Source: an uncultured Bacteroidota bacterium (GTDB lineage: Bacteria > Bacteroidota > Bacteroidia > Bacteroidales > UBA12077). From it: a stretch of DNA of 39,769 nt. Under the pieces are notes generated by a model, which did not search any database, had not been told where the DNA came from, and saw only the letters and a list, made by a program, of their open reading frames with translations. Below are positions 1 to 7,874 of this stretch, piece by piece (position 1 is the stretch's first letter; each line of letters starts with the position of its first letter). The position numbers were made by a program, and so were the translations under genes. The stretch lies in contig CAJXLK010000038.1 of assembly GCA_913055635.1 (NCBI GenBank), forward strand, positions 1-39,769. The letters run 5' to 3'.

Positions 1-344
1 TTGGGAAACTCCCCCAGTATCAGGGGCGAGGTGATCAGCATGAACAGGGGGGTGAAAGTGATCAGGGGAATGGTGATTGACAGGTCGGATACCTTGATGG
101 CCCGCATATAGAGCAGGTTGGTCCCGATGTTGGCCCCTCCGCCAATCAAAAGGGCCATCCAAAAGTCTTCTCCGATTTCAGGTACGCCCTTGACGATCAG
201 CAGCAGGGCCATAAAGGGCAGGGCAAAAAGAAACAGGGACCAGGCCACGATGTATTCGTCCATGTTCTTAAGCCCGAACTTACCTGCTACATCTGTCAGT
301 GAGCGGAAAAGGGCTGTCAGAAAAGCAAAAAGAAACCAACTCAT
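1..344 (-). CDS. DMT/EamA-family transporter, N-terminal part (runs off window)
   Basis: The reverse strand is open from an ATG at 342-344 to the window edge, giving about 114 residues that begin MSWFLFAFLTALFRSLTDVA. The visible part holds three to four hydrophobic segments separated by short loops, with TDVAGKFGLKN after the first helix and GGGANIGTNLLYMRAIK before the third. This is the pattern of the first half of an EamA (drug/metabolite transporter) protein, an inner-membrane carrier of ten helices in two repeats. The substrate cannot be told. The gene lies downstream of htpG on the same strand, but a strong hairpin at 421-459 separates them, so it is probably its own transcription unit. 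The C-terminal half is outside the window. Family assignment is by overall character, not a diagnostic motif. Confidence 0.75.
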   Translation of the reverse strand, partial: MSWFLFAFLTALFRSLTDVAGKFGLKNMDEYIVAWSLFLFALPFMALLLIVKGVPEIGEDFWMALLIGGGANIGTNLLYMRAIKVSDLSITIPLITFTPLFMLITSPLILGEFP

Positions 345-420
345 GTCTGTCTTGATGTATTGATTATCTGCGGTTTGACAACTTGCTGATGCGAAACGTT
401 CCCGCTATGGGGGATATGTG

Positions 421-459
421 AAAACTCCCGCCTGTTTCAAGTCATAAGGCGGGAGTTTT
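421..459 (-). terminator. Bidirectional hairpin terminator after htpG
   Basis: Perfect 12-bp inverted repeat, AAAACTCCCGCC at 421-432 and GGCGGGAGTTTT at 448-459, with a 15-nt loop. The A/T ends give a short U run on either strand. It lies 62 nt past the htpG stop and before the next minus-strand gene. Confidence 0.8.
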
Positions 460-520
460 GTAAGAAAAACCCGGGTTGGGTTTGGTGTTGGGCCTATCAC
501 GGGGTATACCCGGCTTTTGT

Positions 521-2575
521 TTATTTGATAAGCTTGATGCTGCGCTTGACAAACTTGTCCAGGGCTTCCCCCTTGAGCATGTTGTTGGCCAACAGGGCCA
601 GGTCAATCAGCTGCTTGACCAGCTGGCTCTTCTTACCGTATTCAGTAAGCTTTTGTTCCTTTTGGCTGTTCAGCTCATTGATCTGCTTGTCCAGATCCTG
701 GAGGTTGTCTTTATCTCCCTGCGGCATCTCTTCCTCTTTCTTATCCTTGTTGGCCTCGTTGATCCGGTCTTTCTCCTGCTGAAGGGGTTTGACCTCATTT
801 TTTATTTTGTTGAGCTCATCGCCCAGGTCATTGTTCTTGTTATTGATCATTTTCTCTATCAGCCGGTGGTTGGTGTTGACCACCAGGTTATAGGTATCGG
901 GCATCTCCCCGTAAAAGCTCATCGGGCCACCGCCCAGTTCGGCCATATCCTTCATCCGGCGCATGAATTCGGATTGGGTGATGGCCAGGGGATCCTGGTC
1001 TTCGCCCTGAGGCTCAAAGGTAACGGTGAAGGTGCCGATGTCAGGAAGCTGGCTCTTCAGTATGGTGGCCAGTTCGTCCTGGTCATCCTGTGAAAGCTGG
1101 GTTTCCTGTTTGTCCTCTTTCTGGATCAGCTTATCGATCACATCAGCATCGACCCTTGCAAAGCTGCTGTTGTCCATTTTTTGCTCCAGGAAGTTGATGA
1201 AGTGGGTATCCAGCTGACCACTTAAATCCAGTACATCATAGCCCTTGTTTTTGGCATTTTCAATGAAGGTATATTGCTTGTCCTTATCGGTGGTGTAAAG
1301 ATAGATCAGCTTGTTGTCTTTATCGGTCTGATTCTCCTTGATGTGCTCTTTATATTCCTCGAGGCTGAAGTATTTGCCTTCGGTATTTTTAAAGAGAATG
1401 AAGTTTTGCGCCCGCTCGTAGAACTTTTCATCGGTCATGGCGCCATATTCGATGAAGAGCTTCAGATCATCCCATTTGTTTTCAAACTCCTGGCGGTTGT
1501 TCTTGAATATTTCCTCCAGCCGGTCGGCCACCTTTTTAGTGATGTGGTTGGAGATCTTCTTGACATTGGGATCGCCCTGCAGATAAGTTCGGGACACATT
1601 TAACGGTATATCGGGAGAATCGAGCACCCCGTGCAACAGGGTCAGGAATTCGGGAACGATGTTTTCGACCGAATCGGTCACAAAGACCTGGTTGGCGTAT
1701 AGTTGGATCTTGTTTTTCTGGACCTCAATGTTGTTTCGGATCTTCGGGAAATAGAGCACCCCTTCCAGGTTAAACGGATAATCCACATTCAGGTGGATAT
1801 GGAAGAGGGGATCCTCGGCCATGGGGTAGAGTTTTTTATAAAACTCCTTATAATCTTCATCGGAAAGGTCAGTGGGTTGTTTTTTCCAGATGGGGTCGGT
1901 GTCGTTGATGATGTTCTCCTGGTCGGTCTCTACTTCCTTTCCCTGGTTTTGGTCGTATTCTGTTTTCTTGCCAAAAGCGATGGGTACGGGCAGAAACTTA
2001 CAATACTTGTCCAGGACTTCCTGTATGCGGTTGTCCTCGAGGTATTCTTCGGCATCCTTGTCGATGTGCAGAACTACATCGGTGCCGCGGTCCTCTTTTT
2101 CCGTTTCTTCTATTTGGTATTCAGGGCTTCCATCGCACACCCAGTGCACTGCTTTGGCATCTTCCTGGTAGGACTGGGTATAGATCTCCACCTTATCGGA
2201 TACCATAAAGGCCGAAAAGAAGCCTAAACCGAATTTCCCGATGATGGCACTGGGATCCTGGTATTTGTGCACAAATTCTTCTGCACTGGAAAAGGCCACA
2301 TCATTGATGTACTTATTGACTTCTTCCTGGGTCATCCCAATTCCACGGTCGGAGATGGTAACGGTTTTGTTCTCCTTATCCACTTTGACCCGGACGGTCA
2401 AATCGCCCAGTTCTTTCTCATATTCTCCAACGGAGGCGATTTTTTTCATTTTCTGAGTCGCATCCACGGCATTGGCGATGAGTTCCCTCAGAAATATTTC
2501 ATTCTCGGAGTATAGAAACTTTTTTATAATCGGAAAAATGTTCTCAGCAGTGACTCCAATTTTTCCTTTTTGCAT
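521..2575 (-). CDS. htpG: Molecular chaperone HtpG (bacterial Hsp90)
   Basis: HtpG is the cytosolic Hsp90 chaperone, an ATP-driven dimer that remodels late folding intermediates. The 684-residue product shows the GHKL ATPase domain in the first 220 residues: NEIFLRELIANAVDATQKM carries the catalytic Glu and the Mg-binding Asn, DRGIGMT is the nucleotide-binding loop, and GKFGLGFFSAFMV is the lid-proximal glycine motif. A middle domain follows (LNVSRTYLQGD is the conserved Hsp90 segment that supplies the catalytic Arg), then a charged, coiled-coil-like C-terminal region ending VKRSIKLIK. The length exceeds the 620-630 typical of proteobacterial HtpG because of an acidic linker and a charged C-terminal helix, as usual in Bacteroidota. 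It appears monocistronic, with a strong hairpin downstream at 421-459. No clear -7 box was found upstream. Confidence 0.98.
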   Translation of the reverse strand: MQKGKIGVTAENIFPIIKKFLYSENEIFLRELIANAVDATQKMKKIASVGEYEKELGDLTVRVKVDKENKTVTISDRGIGMTQEEVNKYINDVAFSSAEEFVHKYQDPSAIIGKFGLGFFSAFMVSDKVEIYTQSYQEDAKAVHWVCDGSPEYQIEETEKEDRGTDVVLHIDKDAEEYLEDNRIQEVLDKYCKFLPVPIAFGKKTEYDQNQGKEVETDQENIINDTDPIWKKQPTDLSDEDYKEFYKKLYPMAEDPLFHIHLNVDYPFNLEGVLYFPKIRNNIEVQKNKIQLYANQVFVTDSVENIVPEFLTLLHGVLDSPDIPLNVSRTYLQGDPNVKKISNHITKKVADRLEEIFKNNRQEFENKWDDLKLFIEYGAMTDEKFYERAQNFILFKNTEGKYFSLEEYKEHIKENQTDKDNKLIYLYTTDKDKQYTFIENAKNKGYDVLDLSGQLDTHFINFLEQKMDNSSFARVDADVIDKLIQKEDKQETQLSQDDQDELATILKSQLPDIGTFTVTFEPQGEDQDPLAITQSEFMRRMKDMAELGGGPMSFYGEMPDTYNLVVNTNHRLIEKMINNKNNDLGDELNKIKNEVKPLQQEKDRINEANKDKKEEEMPQGDKDNLQDLDKQINELNSQKEQKLTEYGKKSQLVKQLIDLALLANNMLKGEALDKFVKRSIKLIK

Positions 2576-2689
2576 AATTCCCTGATATTAATAGGTTTGA
2601 CATTGAATTTGATTATCCTCTATGAAACAAATGACGTGCCACCCATCGATTGCTGACAAATAGTCAGAGAAGTGGGGAGCTATTTCCCT

Positions 2690-3244
2690 TTAGGAGGGAT
2701 GATTTTTAGAGGGAGCGGAAAAAAAGCTGAAATGGACGGTGCCATATTTTCTTTGATCTGACAGGTTGGTGGTATCCGGCAGGGTCAGATGCTTGTCATG
2801 TTCTAATATGAATACCCCGCCGGGCGAGAGCAATTGGCTTTCGACGATCAGTTCGGGAAGTTGTTCTCTTCCCTCCATTTGATAGGGGGGATCGGCAAAA
2901 ATGATGTCAAATGTACCGGGATGGGCGTCAATGAAACGGAAGACATCTTTTTTGATTACTTTTAAATTGTCTATTTCCAGGGTTTTCATCACGCGGTGGA
3001 TGAATTGAATTTGGCGGGAGCCTTTTTCCACGGCCGTTACCCGGGCACATCCCCTGGAGATGAACTCAAAGCTGATGTTGCCTGTTCCGGCGAAAAGATC
3101 CAGGGCCTCGGCCCCTTGCAGTTCACATTGGTTTTCCAGGATGTTGAACAGGTTTTCCTTGGCAAAGTCGGTGGTGGGTCTTGCCGGAATTTTTCCGGAG
3201 GGCCGGAATATTCTGCCTTTATATTTGCCGCTTACTATTCGCAC
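2690..3244 (-). CDS. rsmD: 16S rRNA (guanine(966)-N2)-methyltransferase RsmD
   Basis: RsmD methylates N2 of G966 in 16S rRNA during 30S assembly, using S-adenosylmethionine. The 184-residue protein begins MRIVSGKYKGRIF, the family N-terminus. It has the SAM-binding glycine motif LDLFAGTGNISFE at about residues 48-60 and the catalytic ADPPYQ motif, typical of N-methyltransferases acting on exocyclic amines, at about 116-122. Length is normal for RsmD. Its start overlaps the end of the upstream DUF3822 gene by 10 bp, so translation is probably coupled. It is the last gene of a three-gene operon driven from the promoter at 4767-4774. Confidence 0.96.
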   Translation of the reverse strand: MRIVSGKYKGRIFRPSGKIPARPTTDFAKENLFNILENQCELQGAEALDLFAGTGNISFEFISRGCARVTAVEKGSRQIQFIHRVMKTLEIDNLKVIKKDVFRFIDAHPGTFDIIFADPPYQMEGREQLPELIVESQLLSPGGVFILEHDKHLTLPDTTNLSDQRKYGTVHFSFFSAPSKNHPS

Positions 3245-4083
3245 AGGTTGAGCCGGAATAAGTTGGTAAAATGCCGGGTTGAATCGCGGGAAAAAGTATA
3301 GCTGTAGGTAAATTCAGCTGGAGGTTTGTGGTAATGGCTTTTTTCAATGTATTGATCAATGAGCTTTTTCACCGGGGTGTTGTCCTGAGCCTGGCCGGAA
3401 AGGTGCAATTCATTGGAGCCGGCATCAAGGCTGAATTGTTTGTAGATATAAAGCAGGAAGTAGAGCATATCCTCGGGGGTGGTCCACCGAAAAGTATTGT
3501 AAAAGTGCAGTTGTTGCTTCGAGAAGACTCCTACATCCATGAATCCTTCAAAGATGGAGGCCCCCACCCATTTTTTGGACCCGGTGGCATTATCCAGGTG
3601 GTAACGCATGAACGGCAGCCCCTGGTGGTAGTAATCGATTTGGTTGAAGTGGTTTCTCAGGGCGTTGCTTAGGGGATTGGGCAGGGCAAAGACCTGATAA
3701 GCCTGAATTTCCGAGAGGTAGTTGTAGTGTATCTCATCCAACTCATCCAGGTCATGGTTGAACGTCAGGTATTTTTTCAGGTGTTCAATTTGGAAATAGC
3801 CGGCGGGGATCAGGGTTGATCGGGGGGTGTCTATCAGGGCATTGACTTTTTGGAAGCCCCCCTGCAGGTGTTCATCCCCGGCCAGGATCTGCTCTATGGC
3901 AGCGGCTTTTTGATCCAAAGTGGCTGAAGGGTCAAGGGCACGGTGTTTTAAAACCACAAATTTGCCCCGTACCTGGTCGAGTATAGAAAAAGAAAATCCA
4001 TTCAGGCTGAGCTGAATGGATAACTTATAGGCATGGGCTCTGTTGAGATCTAAGGTTTCATCAACAAAGGCAAAGTCTTTCAT
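3235..4083 (-). CDS. DUF3822 family protein
   Basis: This 282-residue soluble protein is recognised as DUF3822, a Bacteroidota family that is recurrently found next to rsmD; its biochemical role is unknown. No signal peptide or membrane segment is visible. The sequence alternates strands and helices with conserved-looking pieces such as SIQLSLNGFSFSILD near residue 23 and FRWTTPEDMLYFLLYIYKQF near 200. The overall layout recalls an actin/ASKHA-like fold in which two related halves occur, but that is inference. It begins 15 bp after the preceding gene and its 3' end overlaps rsmD by 10 bp, so a link to ribosome maturation or to rsmD expression is the best contextual guess. Confidence 0.85.
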   Translation of the reverse strand: MKDFAFVDETLDLNRAHAYKLSIQLSLNGFSFSILDQVRGKFVVLKHRALDPSATLDQKAAAIEQILAGDEHLQGGFQKVNALIDTPRSTLIPAGYFQIEHLKKYLTFNHDLDELDEIHYNYLSEIQAYQVFALPNPLSNALRNHFNQIDYYHQGLPFMRYHLDNATGSKKWVGASIFEGFMDVGVFSKQQLHFYNTFRWTTPEDMLYFLLYIYKQFSLDAGSNELHLSGQAQDNTPVKKLIDQYIEKSHYHKPPAEFTYSYTFSRDSTRHFTNLFRLNLCE

Positions 4084-4098
4084 ATCAAACAGCCTTGG

Positions 4099-4728
4099 TT
4101 ATTCCCAATTCCCCGCGTTGTTGTTGGGTTTTTCGAGGTCACCCACTTTAACACCAGGAAATTTGTTCTGCTTTTTCGACATCCTTTCATTTAGATTAAT
4201 CACCAGCTGTTTCTTCTGATCGTGCAACAGCACATCGTTGTGGACTTTTGCTTCGAAGACCTCTACGTCAACATTACCTGACTCGACGGTTTTTGCCCCC
4301 ATCTGGAAGCTGTCTTTCTCGGTATAGGGAACCCGCCATAGGTCATCGGCTTTGAAGCCTTTGCGGAACAGCGAATCCTTGATGGCCAGTTTAATCGTAT
4401 CGCGGCTGATGATGCCTTCTCTGAGGGCTTCCTGTTCAGTCATTCCGGCTTCCAGGAGGCTGTCGGGAATTCGGCCTATGGCCTTAACCACACTCAACGA
4501 GTCTTTTTTGATGAAGTTGATCAGGGTGTCAAAGCTGCCGGTAAAGTTGCCATGCTCATCCTTGTAGGCCAGCTGGGCTTTTCGGATGTCCTTCAGCTTT
4601 TGAATGGTGGCCTCATAGCGCTCTTGTTTGGTGTTTCTGAATTCAATGGGCGTTTGAATGCTTTTATACAGAGCAAACACTAACCCTATGATCACTATCG
4701 CTAAGATGATTCGCAGTGCTGTTTTCAT
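4099..4728 (-). CDS. Membrane-anchored conserved protein, pilin-like N-terminus
   Basis: I do not recognise a named family. The 209-residue product begins with one hydrophobic helix (about residues 5-23, ALRIILAIVIIGLVFALYKS), which would anchor it in the inner membrane with the rest in the periplasm. Residues 45-75 read IRKAQLAYKDEHGNFTGSFD, which resembles the helix-plus-loop start of type IV pilin/pseudopilin domains, although the G-F/E prepilin cleavage site is missing. The remainder is polar and lysine-rich and has no cysteines. It is the first gene of the operon with DUF3822 and rsmD, behind a good Bacteroidota promoter at 4767-4774. A structural prediction would show whether it is truly pilin-like. 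Confidence 0.8.
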   Translation of the reverse strand: MKTALRIILAIVIIGLVFALYKSIQTPIEFRNTKQERYEATIQKLKDIRKAQLAYKDEHGNFTGSFDTLINFIKKDSLSVVKAIGRIPDSLLEAGMTEQEALREGIISRDTIKLAIKDSLFRKGFKADDLWRVPYTEKDSFQMGAKTVESGNVDVEVFEAKVHNDVLLHDQKKQLVINLNERMSKKQNKFPGVKVGDLEKPNNNAGNWE

Positions 4729-4766
4729 TTTTTCTTTGCTTTATTTTTAATTATTTTGCCTGCTTG

Positions 4767-4774
4767 CAAATTTA
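4767..4774 (-). promoter_or_regulatory. Bacteroidota promoter -7 element for the 4728-2690 operon
   Basis: On the minus strand the sequence is TAAATTTG, an exact TAnnTTTG match, with a TTTG element 17 nt upstream. The spacing to the ATG at 4728 leaves a leader of roughly 30 nt. Confidence 0.6.
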
Positions 4775-4821
4775 AAAAAACTAATTAAAATCAAAATTTC
4801 AAACCATAAATTATTGGATGG

Positions 4822-6255
4822 ATGTTAAAAAATCATATCGTCTCCCATCTGGAGGATAACCTTTCCTATGCACCCACTACCAGCCAGCGCAAATTATTTG
4901 GGACCCTGGCCCGTTTCATGCTGGACCGCCACAAGCGCGAGGTCTTGATGATTACCGGTTATGCCGGGACGGGCAAGACCACCACGGTTAAATCGCTCAT
5001 TCAAACCCTGGCAGCTTTTAAGATAAAAAGCCTTTTAATGGCCCCTACTGGCCGTGCAGCAAAAGTTTTGAGTGCCTATTCCGGACGCCCGGCCTATACC
5101 ATCCACAAAAAAATATACCGGCAAAAGTCCTCATCGGAAGGATTTGGCGATTTCCTGCTCGATCGCAACCTTCACCAAAACACCTATTTCATTGTTGATG
5201 AGGCCTCCATGATTTCCAACCAGAGCCTGGAAGCCGCTATATTCGGAAGTGGGCGCCTGCTGGATGATTTGGTTGAATATGTCTACCAGGGCACCGGTTG
5301 TAAGTTGGTGCTCATCGGAGATAGCGCCCAGCTTCCTCCGGTGAGGATGGAGCTCAGCCCGGCACTGGACCCGGCTCAAATGGAAGGCTACGGATTGAAC
5401 GTGCGACAGGCTTTTTTGTCAGAAATATTGCGTCAAAGCGCCGAATCGGGAATCCTCTATAACGCCACCCTGATCCGCAAGCTGATCGATTCCGGCAAGG
5501 ATGAGTTCCCCCGCCTGCAAATGGAAGGTTTTCCCGATATTGAACGCGTAAGCGGTGAAGAACTGATCGAATTGCTTTCCGATACCTATGACCATTACGG
5601 GGAGGAGGAAACCGTCGTGGTCACCCGTTCCAATAAAAGGGCCAACATGTTCAATCAGGGCATCCGCAATCAAATCCTTTGGCGGGAAGAGGAACTCGCA
5701 GTGGGCGATTTTATCATGGTGGTGAAAAACAACTACTACTGGATTGATCAGGAAGAAAAACTGGATTTTATTGCCAACGGAGATATTGCTGAAATCATTA
5801 AAATCCACGGGTATCAGGAGCTTTATGGCTTTCATTTCGCCGATTTGAGGCTCCGGCTGGTCGATTATGACGATATCGAACTCGATGCTAAAATCCTGAT
5901 GGATACCATTCACGTAAATCAAGCCTCCCTTTCCCGGGAAGAAAACAAAAAGCTCTTTTACAATGTGCTGGAAGATTATCAGGATTTGACGACCAAAAAG
6001 GCACGTTACCAAAAAGTCAAGGAAAACCCTTTCTTTAATGCCCTTCAGGTTAAATTTGCCTACGCTGTGACTTGCCATAAGGCCCAGGGAGGCCAGTGGA
6101 AAGTGGTTTTCGTCGATCATGGCTACCTCAATGAGGAGATGATCAATAAGGAATTTTACCGTTGGCTCTATACCGCTTTTACCCGGGCCACCGAAAAACT
6201 TTACCTGATTAATTTTCACAAATTGTTTTTCGGGGAAGAAGACACATTTGAATGA
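4822..6255 (+). CDS. RecD/Dda-like SF1 DNA helicase (AAA_30 + UvrD_C_2)
   Basis: A 477-residue superfamily 1B helicase, probably a 5'-3' DNA translocase acting in repair or recombination. Visible motifs in order are: motif I/Walker A GYAGTGKTTT at residues 46-55; motif Ia APTGRAAKVL at 74-83; motif II/Walker B FIVDEASM at 123-130, with the catalytic Glu at 127; motif III VLIGDSAQLPP; a motif IV region VVTRSNKRANMFNQGIRNQ; and the C-terminal RecD-type motifs AVTCHKAQGGQW (motif V) and LYTAFTRATEKLYLI (motif VI, with the arginine finger). There is no RecBC partner and no N-terminal RecD2 extension, so this is a stand-alone minimal helicase of a type common in Bacteroidota. It is divergent from the rsmD operon, with 93 bp between the two starts. 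Confidence 0.93.
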   Translation: MLKNHIVSHLEDNLSYAPTTSQRKLFGTLARFMLDRHKREVLMITGYAGTGKTTTVKSLIQTLAAFKIKSLLMAPTGRAAKVLSAYSGRPAYTIHKKIYRQKSSSEGFGDFLLDRNLHQNTYFIVDEASMISNQSLEAAIFGSGRLLDDLVEYVYQGTGCKLVLIGDSAQLPPVRMELSPALDPAQMEGYGLNVRQAFLSEILRQSAESGILYNATLIRKLIDSGKDEFPRLQMEGFPDIERVSGEELIELLSDTYDHYGEEETVVVTRSNKRANMFNQGIRNQILWREEELAVGDFIMVVKNNYYWIDQEEKLDFIANGDIAEIIKIHGYQELYGFHFADLRLRLVDYDDIELDAKILMDTIHVNQASLSREENKKLFYNVLEDYQDLTTKKARYQKVKENPFFNALQVKFAYAVTCHKAQGGQWKVVFVDHGYLNEEMINKEFYRWLYTAFTRATEKLYLINFHKLFFGEEDTFE

Positions 6256-6303
6256 AGCTTGTTTTGGGCTTTTCAATGATGGTTTGGCCTTGAACATCCA
6301 TTT

Positions 6304-6471
6304 AATGTTGCGGTAGCATTGGCCTCCAACGTTGTGGTAGCTTTGTCCTCCAATGTTGTGGTAGCGTTCTCCTCCAACGTTGCGGTAGCATTCTCCTCCA
6401 ACGTTGCGGTAGCATTCTCCTTCAACGTTGCGGTAGCATTCTCCTCCAACGTTGCAGGAGCATTGGCCTTG
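6304..6471. repeat. 24-bp minisatellite, seven tandem copies
   Basis: Seven contiguous 24-bp units start at 6304, 6328, 6352, 6376, 6400, 6424 and 6448. The core consensus on the plus strand is AACGTTGCGGTAGCATTCTC plus TCC; units 4-6 are nearly identical and the outer ones are diverged. Because 24 is a multiple of 3, frames stay open on both strands. The minus strand from 6485 to 6273 could encode a 70-residue ORF made of an eight-residue EENATATL repeat, and the plus strand reads NVAVAFSS. No start signal or neighbour supports translation, so I annotate only the repeat. It sits 48 bp after the helicase stop codon. Confidence 0.9.
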
Positions 6472-6610
6472 GATATCATTGACAACGAATGACCATGTTT
6501 AAAGCTGGATTGGTTGTTAAAAATATGGATTTATCACGAAGATTGCTGTATGGCGGTGATGTTTTGATCATCCCGTCTTTGCATTGTCCGGGTGAGGCCG
6601 AGTAGAAGGG

Positions 6611-6644
6611 GCCAGTTTAAAATATCCTGAACTGCCAAACTGGC
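6611..6644 (-). terminator. Possible weak terminator hairpin
   Basis: Perfect 8-bp arms, GCCAGTTT (6611-6618) and AAACTGGC (6637-6644), with an 18-nt loop directly after the stop of the minus-strand gene ending at 6647. No U-tract follows, so termination activity is uncertain. Confidence 0.35.
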
Positions 6645-6646
6645 AC

Positions 6647-6937
6647 TTAGGGTTCTTCACTGAATTCTCCAAGGATTTGTTTTATTTTTTCAAAATACCA
6701 GCTTTCCCGATCAACAGGCAAATTGAGCGCTTCAATGGCGTATTCGGCTTCCTCCTGGATCCATGGAAGAAGCATGTGGGCGTTGTTGTAGACATACTGG
6801 CTGTCGTTCCACAATACATCAAGCATCTGACTTTTAAGTCGGTCCAGAATGCTCCGGGCTGCTTGCTCGGGTGTTGTATTTGTCATCATGTCAGGATGCC
6901 AGTTTAACCGCGTGTCTTTGAGCTGATTTTTCATCAA
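6647..6937 (-). CDS. Small protein of unknown function
   Basis: I do not recognise this 96-residue product. It is soluble, acidic and predicted to be mostly helical, with tryptophan- and aromatic-rich stretches (LDVLWNDSQYVYNNAHMLLP in the middle, ESWYFEKIKQILGEFSEEP at the end). It looks more like a real protein than the antisense shadow on the other strand because of its balanced composition and normal codon use. Starts at 6937 or the second ATG at 6934 are equally plausible; no Shine-Dalgarno is seen, as is usual here. It is divergent from the MIF-like gene and followed by an 8-bp hairpin. Confidence 0.55.
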   Translation of the reverse strand: MMKNQLKDTRLNWHPDMMTNTTPEQAARSILDRLKSQMLDVLWNDSQYVYNNAHMLLPWIQEEAEYAIEALNLPVDRESWYFEKIKQILGEFSEEP

Positions 6938-7041
6938 TAAATCAGACCGGATTAATTTGTAATCAATATTTGAATTGTTTGGGAATTCTTTTATTTTATT
7001 CCCCTCAAGCCTGTATTATTAAATGCAAAAACCGTGACATT

Positions 7042-7386
7042 ATGCCTTTTTTAGAACTAAAAACCAACAAACAACTCAGTGAAGACAAAAAACAACAAGT
7101 CATGACCGATCTGACCTCCCTGATCAGTAAGGACCTGAATAAACCCGAAAAGTATATTATGGTGGGTTGTCAAGACAATCAGGCTTTGATGTTTGGGGCT
7201 TCTACCGAGCCGATGGCTTTTATTGACCTTCGAAGCATACGTTTACCGGAGGATCAAACGCAAAAGCTTTCCCAAAGCCTCTCGACCTTTTTGTCGAACA
7301 ACCTTGAGGTATCGCCCGGGCGGGTCTTTATCAACTTTTGGAATGTACCCCCTCATATGTGGGGCCACAATGGATCCACTTTTTGA
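7042..7386 (+). CDS. MIF-like tautomerase (macrophage migration inhibitory factor family)
   Basis: This 114-residue protein matches the MIF/D-dopachrome tautomerase family over its full length, closer to animal MIF than to the short bacterial 4-oxalocrotonate tautomerases. The start at 7042 is chosen because it puts Pro directly after Met, the catalytic N-terminal base exposed after Met removal. Other family features are present: the Lys of NKPEKYI (human Lys32), MFGASTEP (human AFGGSSEP), the Ile of LRSI (Ile64), RVFINFWN (human RVYINYYD, with Tyr95 replaced by Phe and Asn97 kept) and a C-terminal GHNGSTF (human GWNNSTF). The expected activity is keto-enol tautomerisation of phenylpyruvate-like substrates as a homotrimer. 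The natural substrate in bacteria is unknown. An upstream in-frame extension to 6970 lacks homology and is rejected. Confidence 0.92.
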   Translation: MPFLELKTNKQLSEDKKQQVMTDLTSLISKDLNKPEKYIMVGCQDNQALMFGASTEPMAFIDLRSIRLPEDQTQKLSQSLSTFLSNNLEVSPGRVFINFWNVPPHMWGHNGSTF

Positions 7387-7397
7387 AGGGATCAGAA

Positions 7398-7526
7398 CCC
7401 CGCTTAGCGGGGGTGAATTTTTAGGACCCCGCTAAGCGGGGTAAGTTCTCACGACCCCGCTAAGCGGGGATAAGTTTTACCCCTCCGCTAAGCGGGGGCA
7501 GGTTTTCACGACCCCGCTAAGCGGGG
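7398..7526. repeat. Array of five 15-bp palindromes at 28-29 bp spacing
   Basis: CCCCGCT-A-AGCGGGG or a close variant occurs at 7398-7412 (central base T), 7427-7441, 7455-7469, 7483-7497 (one mismatch in the left arm) and 7512-7526. Centres are 29, 28, 28 and 29 bp apart. The 13-14 bp spacers are themselves related (TAAGTTCTCACGA, ATAAGTTTTACCC, GCAGGTTTTCACGA), so the full unit is a roughly 28-bp tandem repeat. It starts 11 bp after the MIF-like gene stop. Each palindrome could form a GC-rich hairpin in RNA or be a protein-binding site; no function is known to me. Confidence 0.9.
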
Positions 7527-7874
7527 GGGTAGGTGGTAAGTTCCTTTCAGGCCTGAAAAAAAAATGATCATCACATCTCCCCCGCATGCAAAAAATTTTA
7601 TAACAAGGAGATACAAAGACTTGCTCAACAATACAATAAATAAAGCATACGGGTTCCATGATGAGGTAGCCCTTTTAAAACAAAGGCGTGGTATTATTTT
7701 TGCCCCATTTAAAATGAAGGCTTTAGACCTACCGGGGTGTGGAATACAAAACGGTTTTTTCACAGCAACGAAAAACGGCCGGTAAAGAATCATAAAGAAG
7801 GACAGAAATGTCTTACACCCTATCGGTTAGATAGGGCGAAGCCCAGTATAAATCATTAAACGACGAATGCTCCA
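7527..7874. other. Intergenic region before the TPR gene
   Basis: No convincing gene. The stretch holds a member of the dispersed palindrome family (7581-7670) and a perfect 7-bp hairpin CCCTATC-GGTTA-GATAGGG at 7818-7836, 38 bp before the start of the TPR gene. A 73-residue plus-strand frame (7564-7785) runs through the repeat and is not supported. Confidence 0.6.
7581..7670 (+). repeat. Dispersed palindromic repeat, copy A
   Basis: Left arm CCCGCATGC (7581-7589) and right arm GCATACGGG (7645-7653) pair with one mismatch. The right arm is preceded by AATAAATAAA and followed by the family flank TTCCATGATGAGG. Confidence 0.7.

Noticed and set aside
476-1093. 205-residue plus-strand frame opposite htpG
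   Set aside because: Antisense shadow of the acidic, lysine-rich htpG coding sequence.
6273-6485. 70-residue repeat-peptide gene on the minus strand
   Set aside because: Composed almost entirely of the 24-bp minisatellite; no promoter or conserved non-repeat part, so kept only as a repeat.
7398-7526. CRISPR-like array
   Set aside because: Units are perfect palindromes with 13-14 bp spacers that resemble one another; CRISPR spacers are longer and unique, and no cas gene is present.
7564-7785. 73-residue plus-strand frame
   Set aside because: Runs through a dispersed repeat, mixed composition and no recognised similarity.
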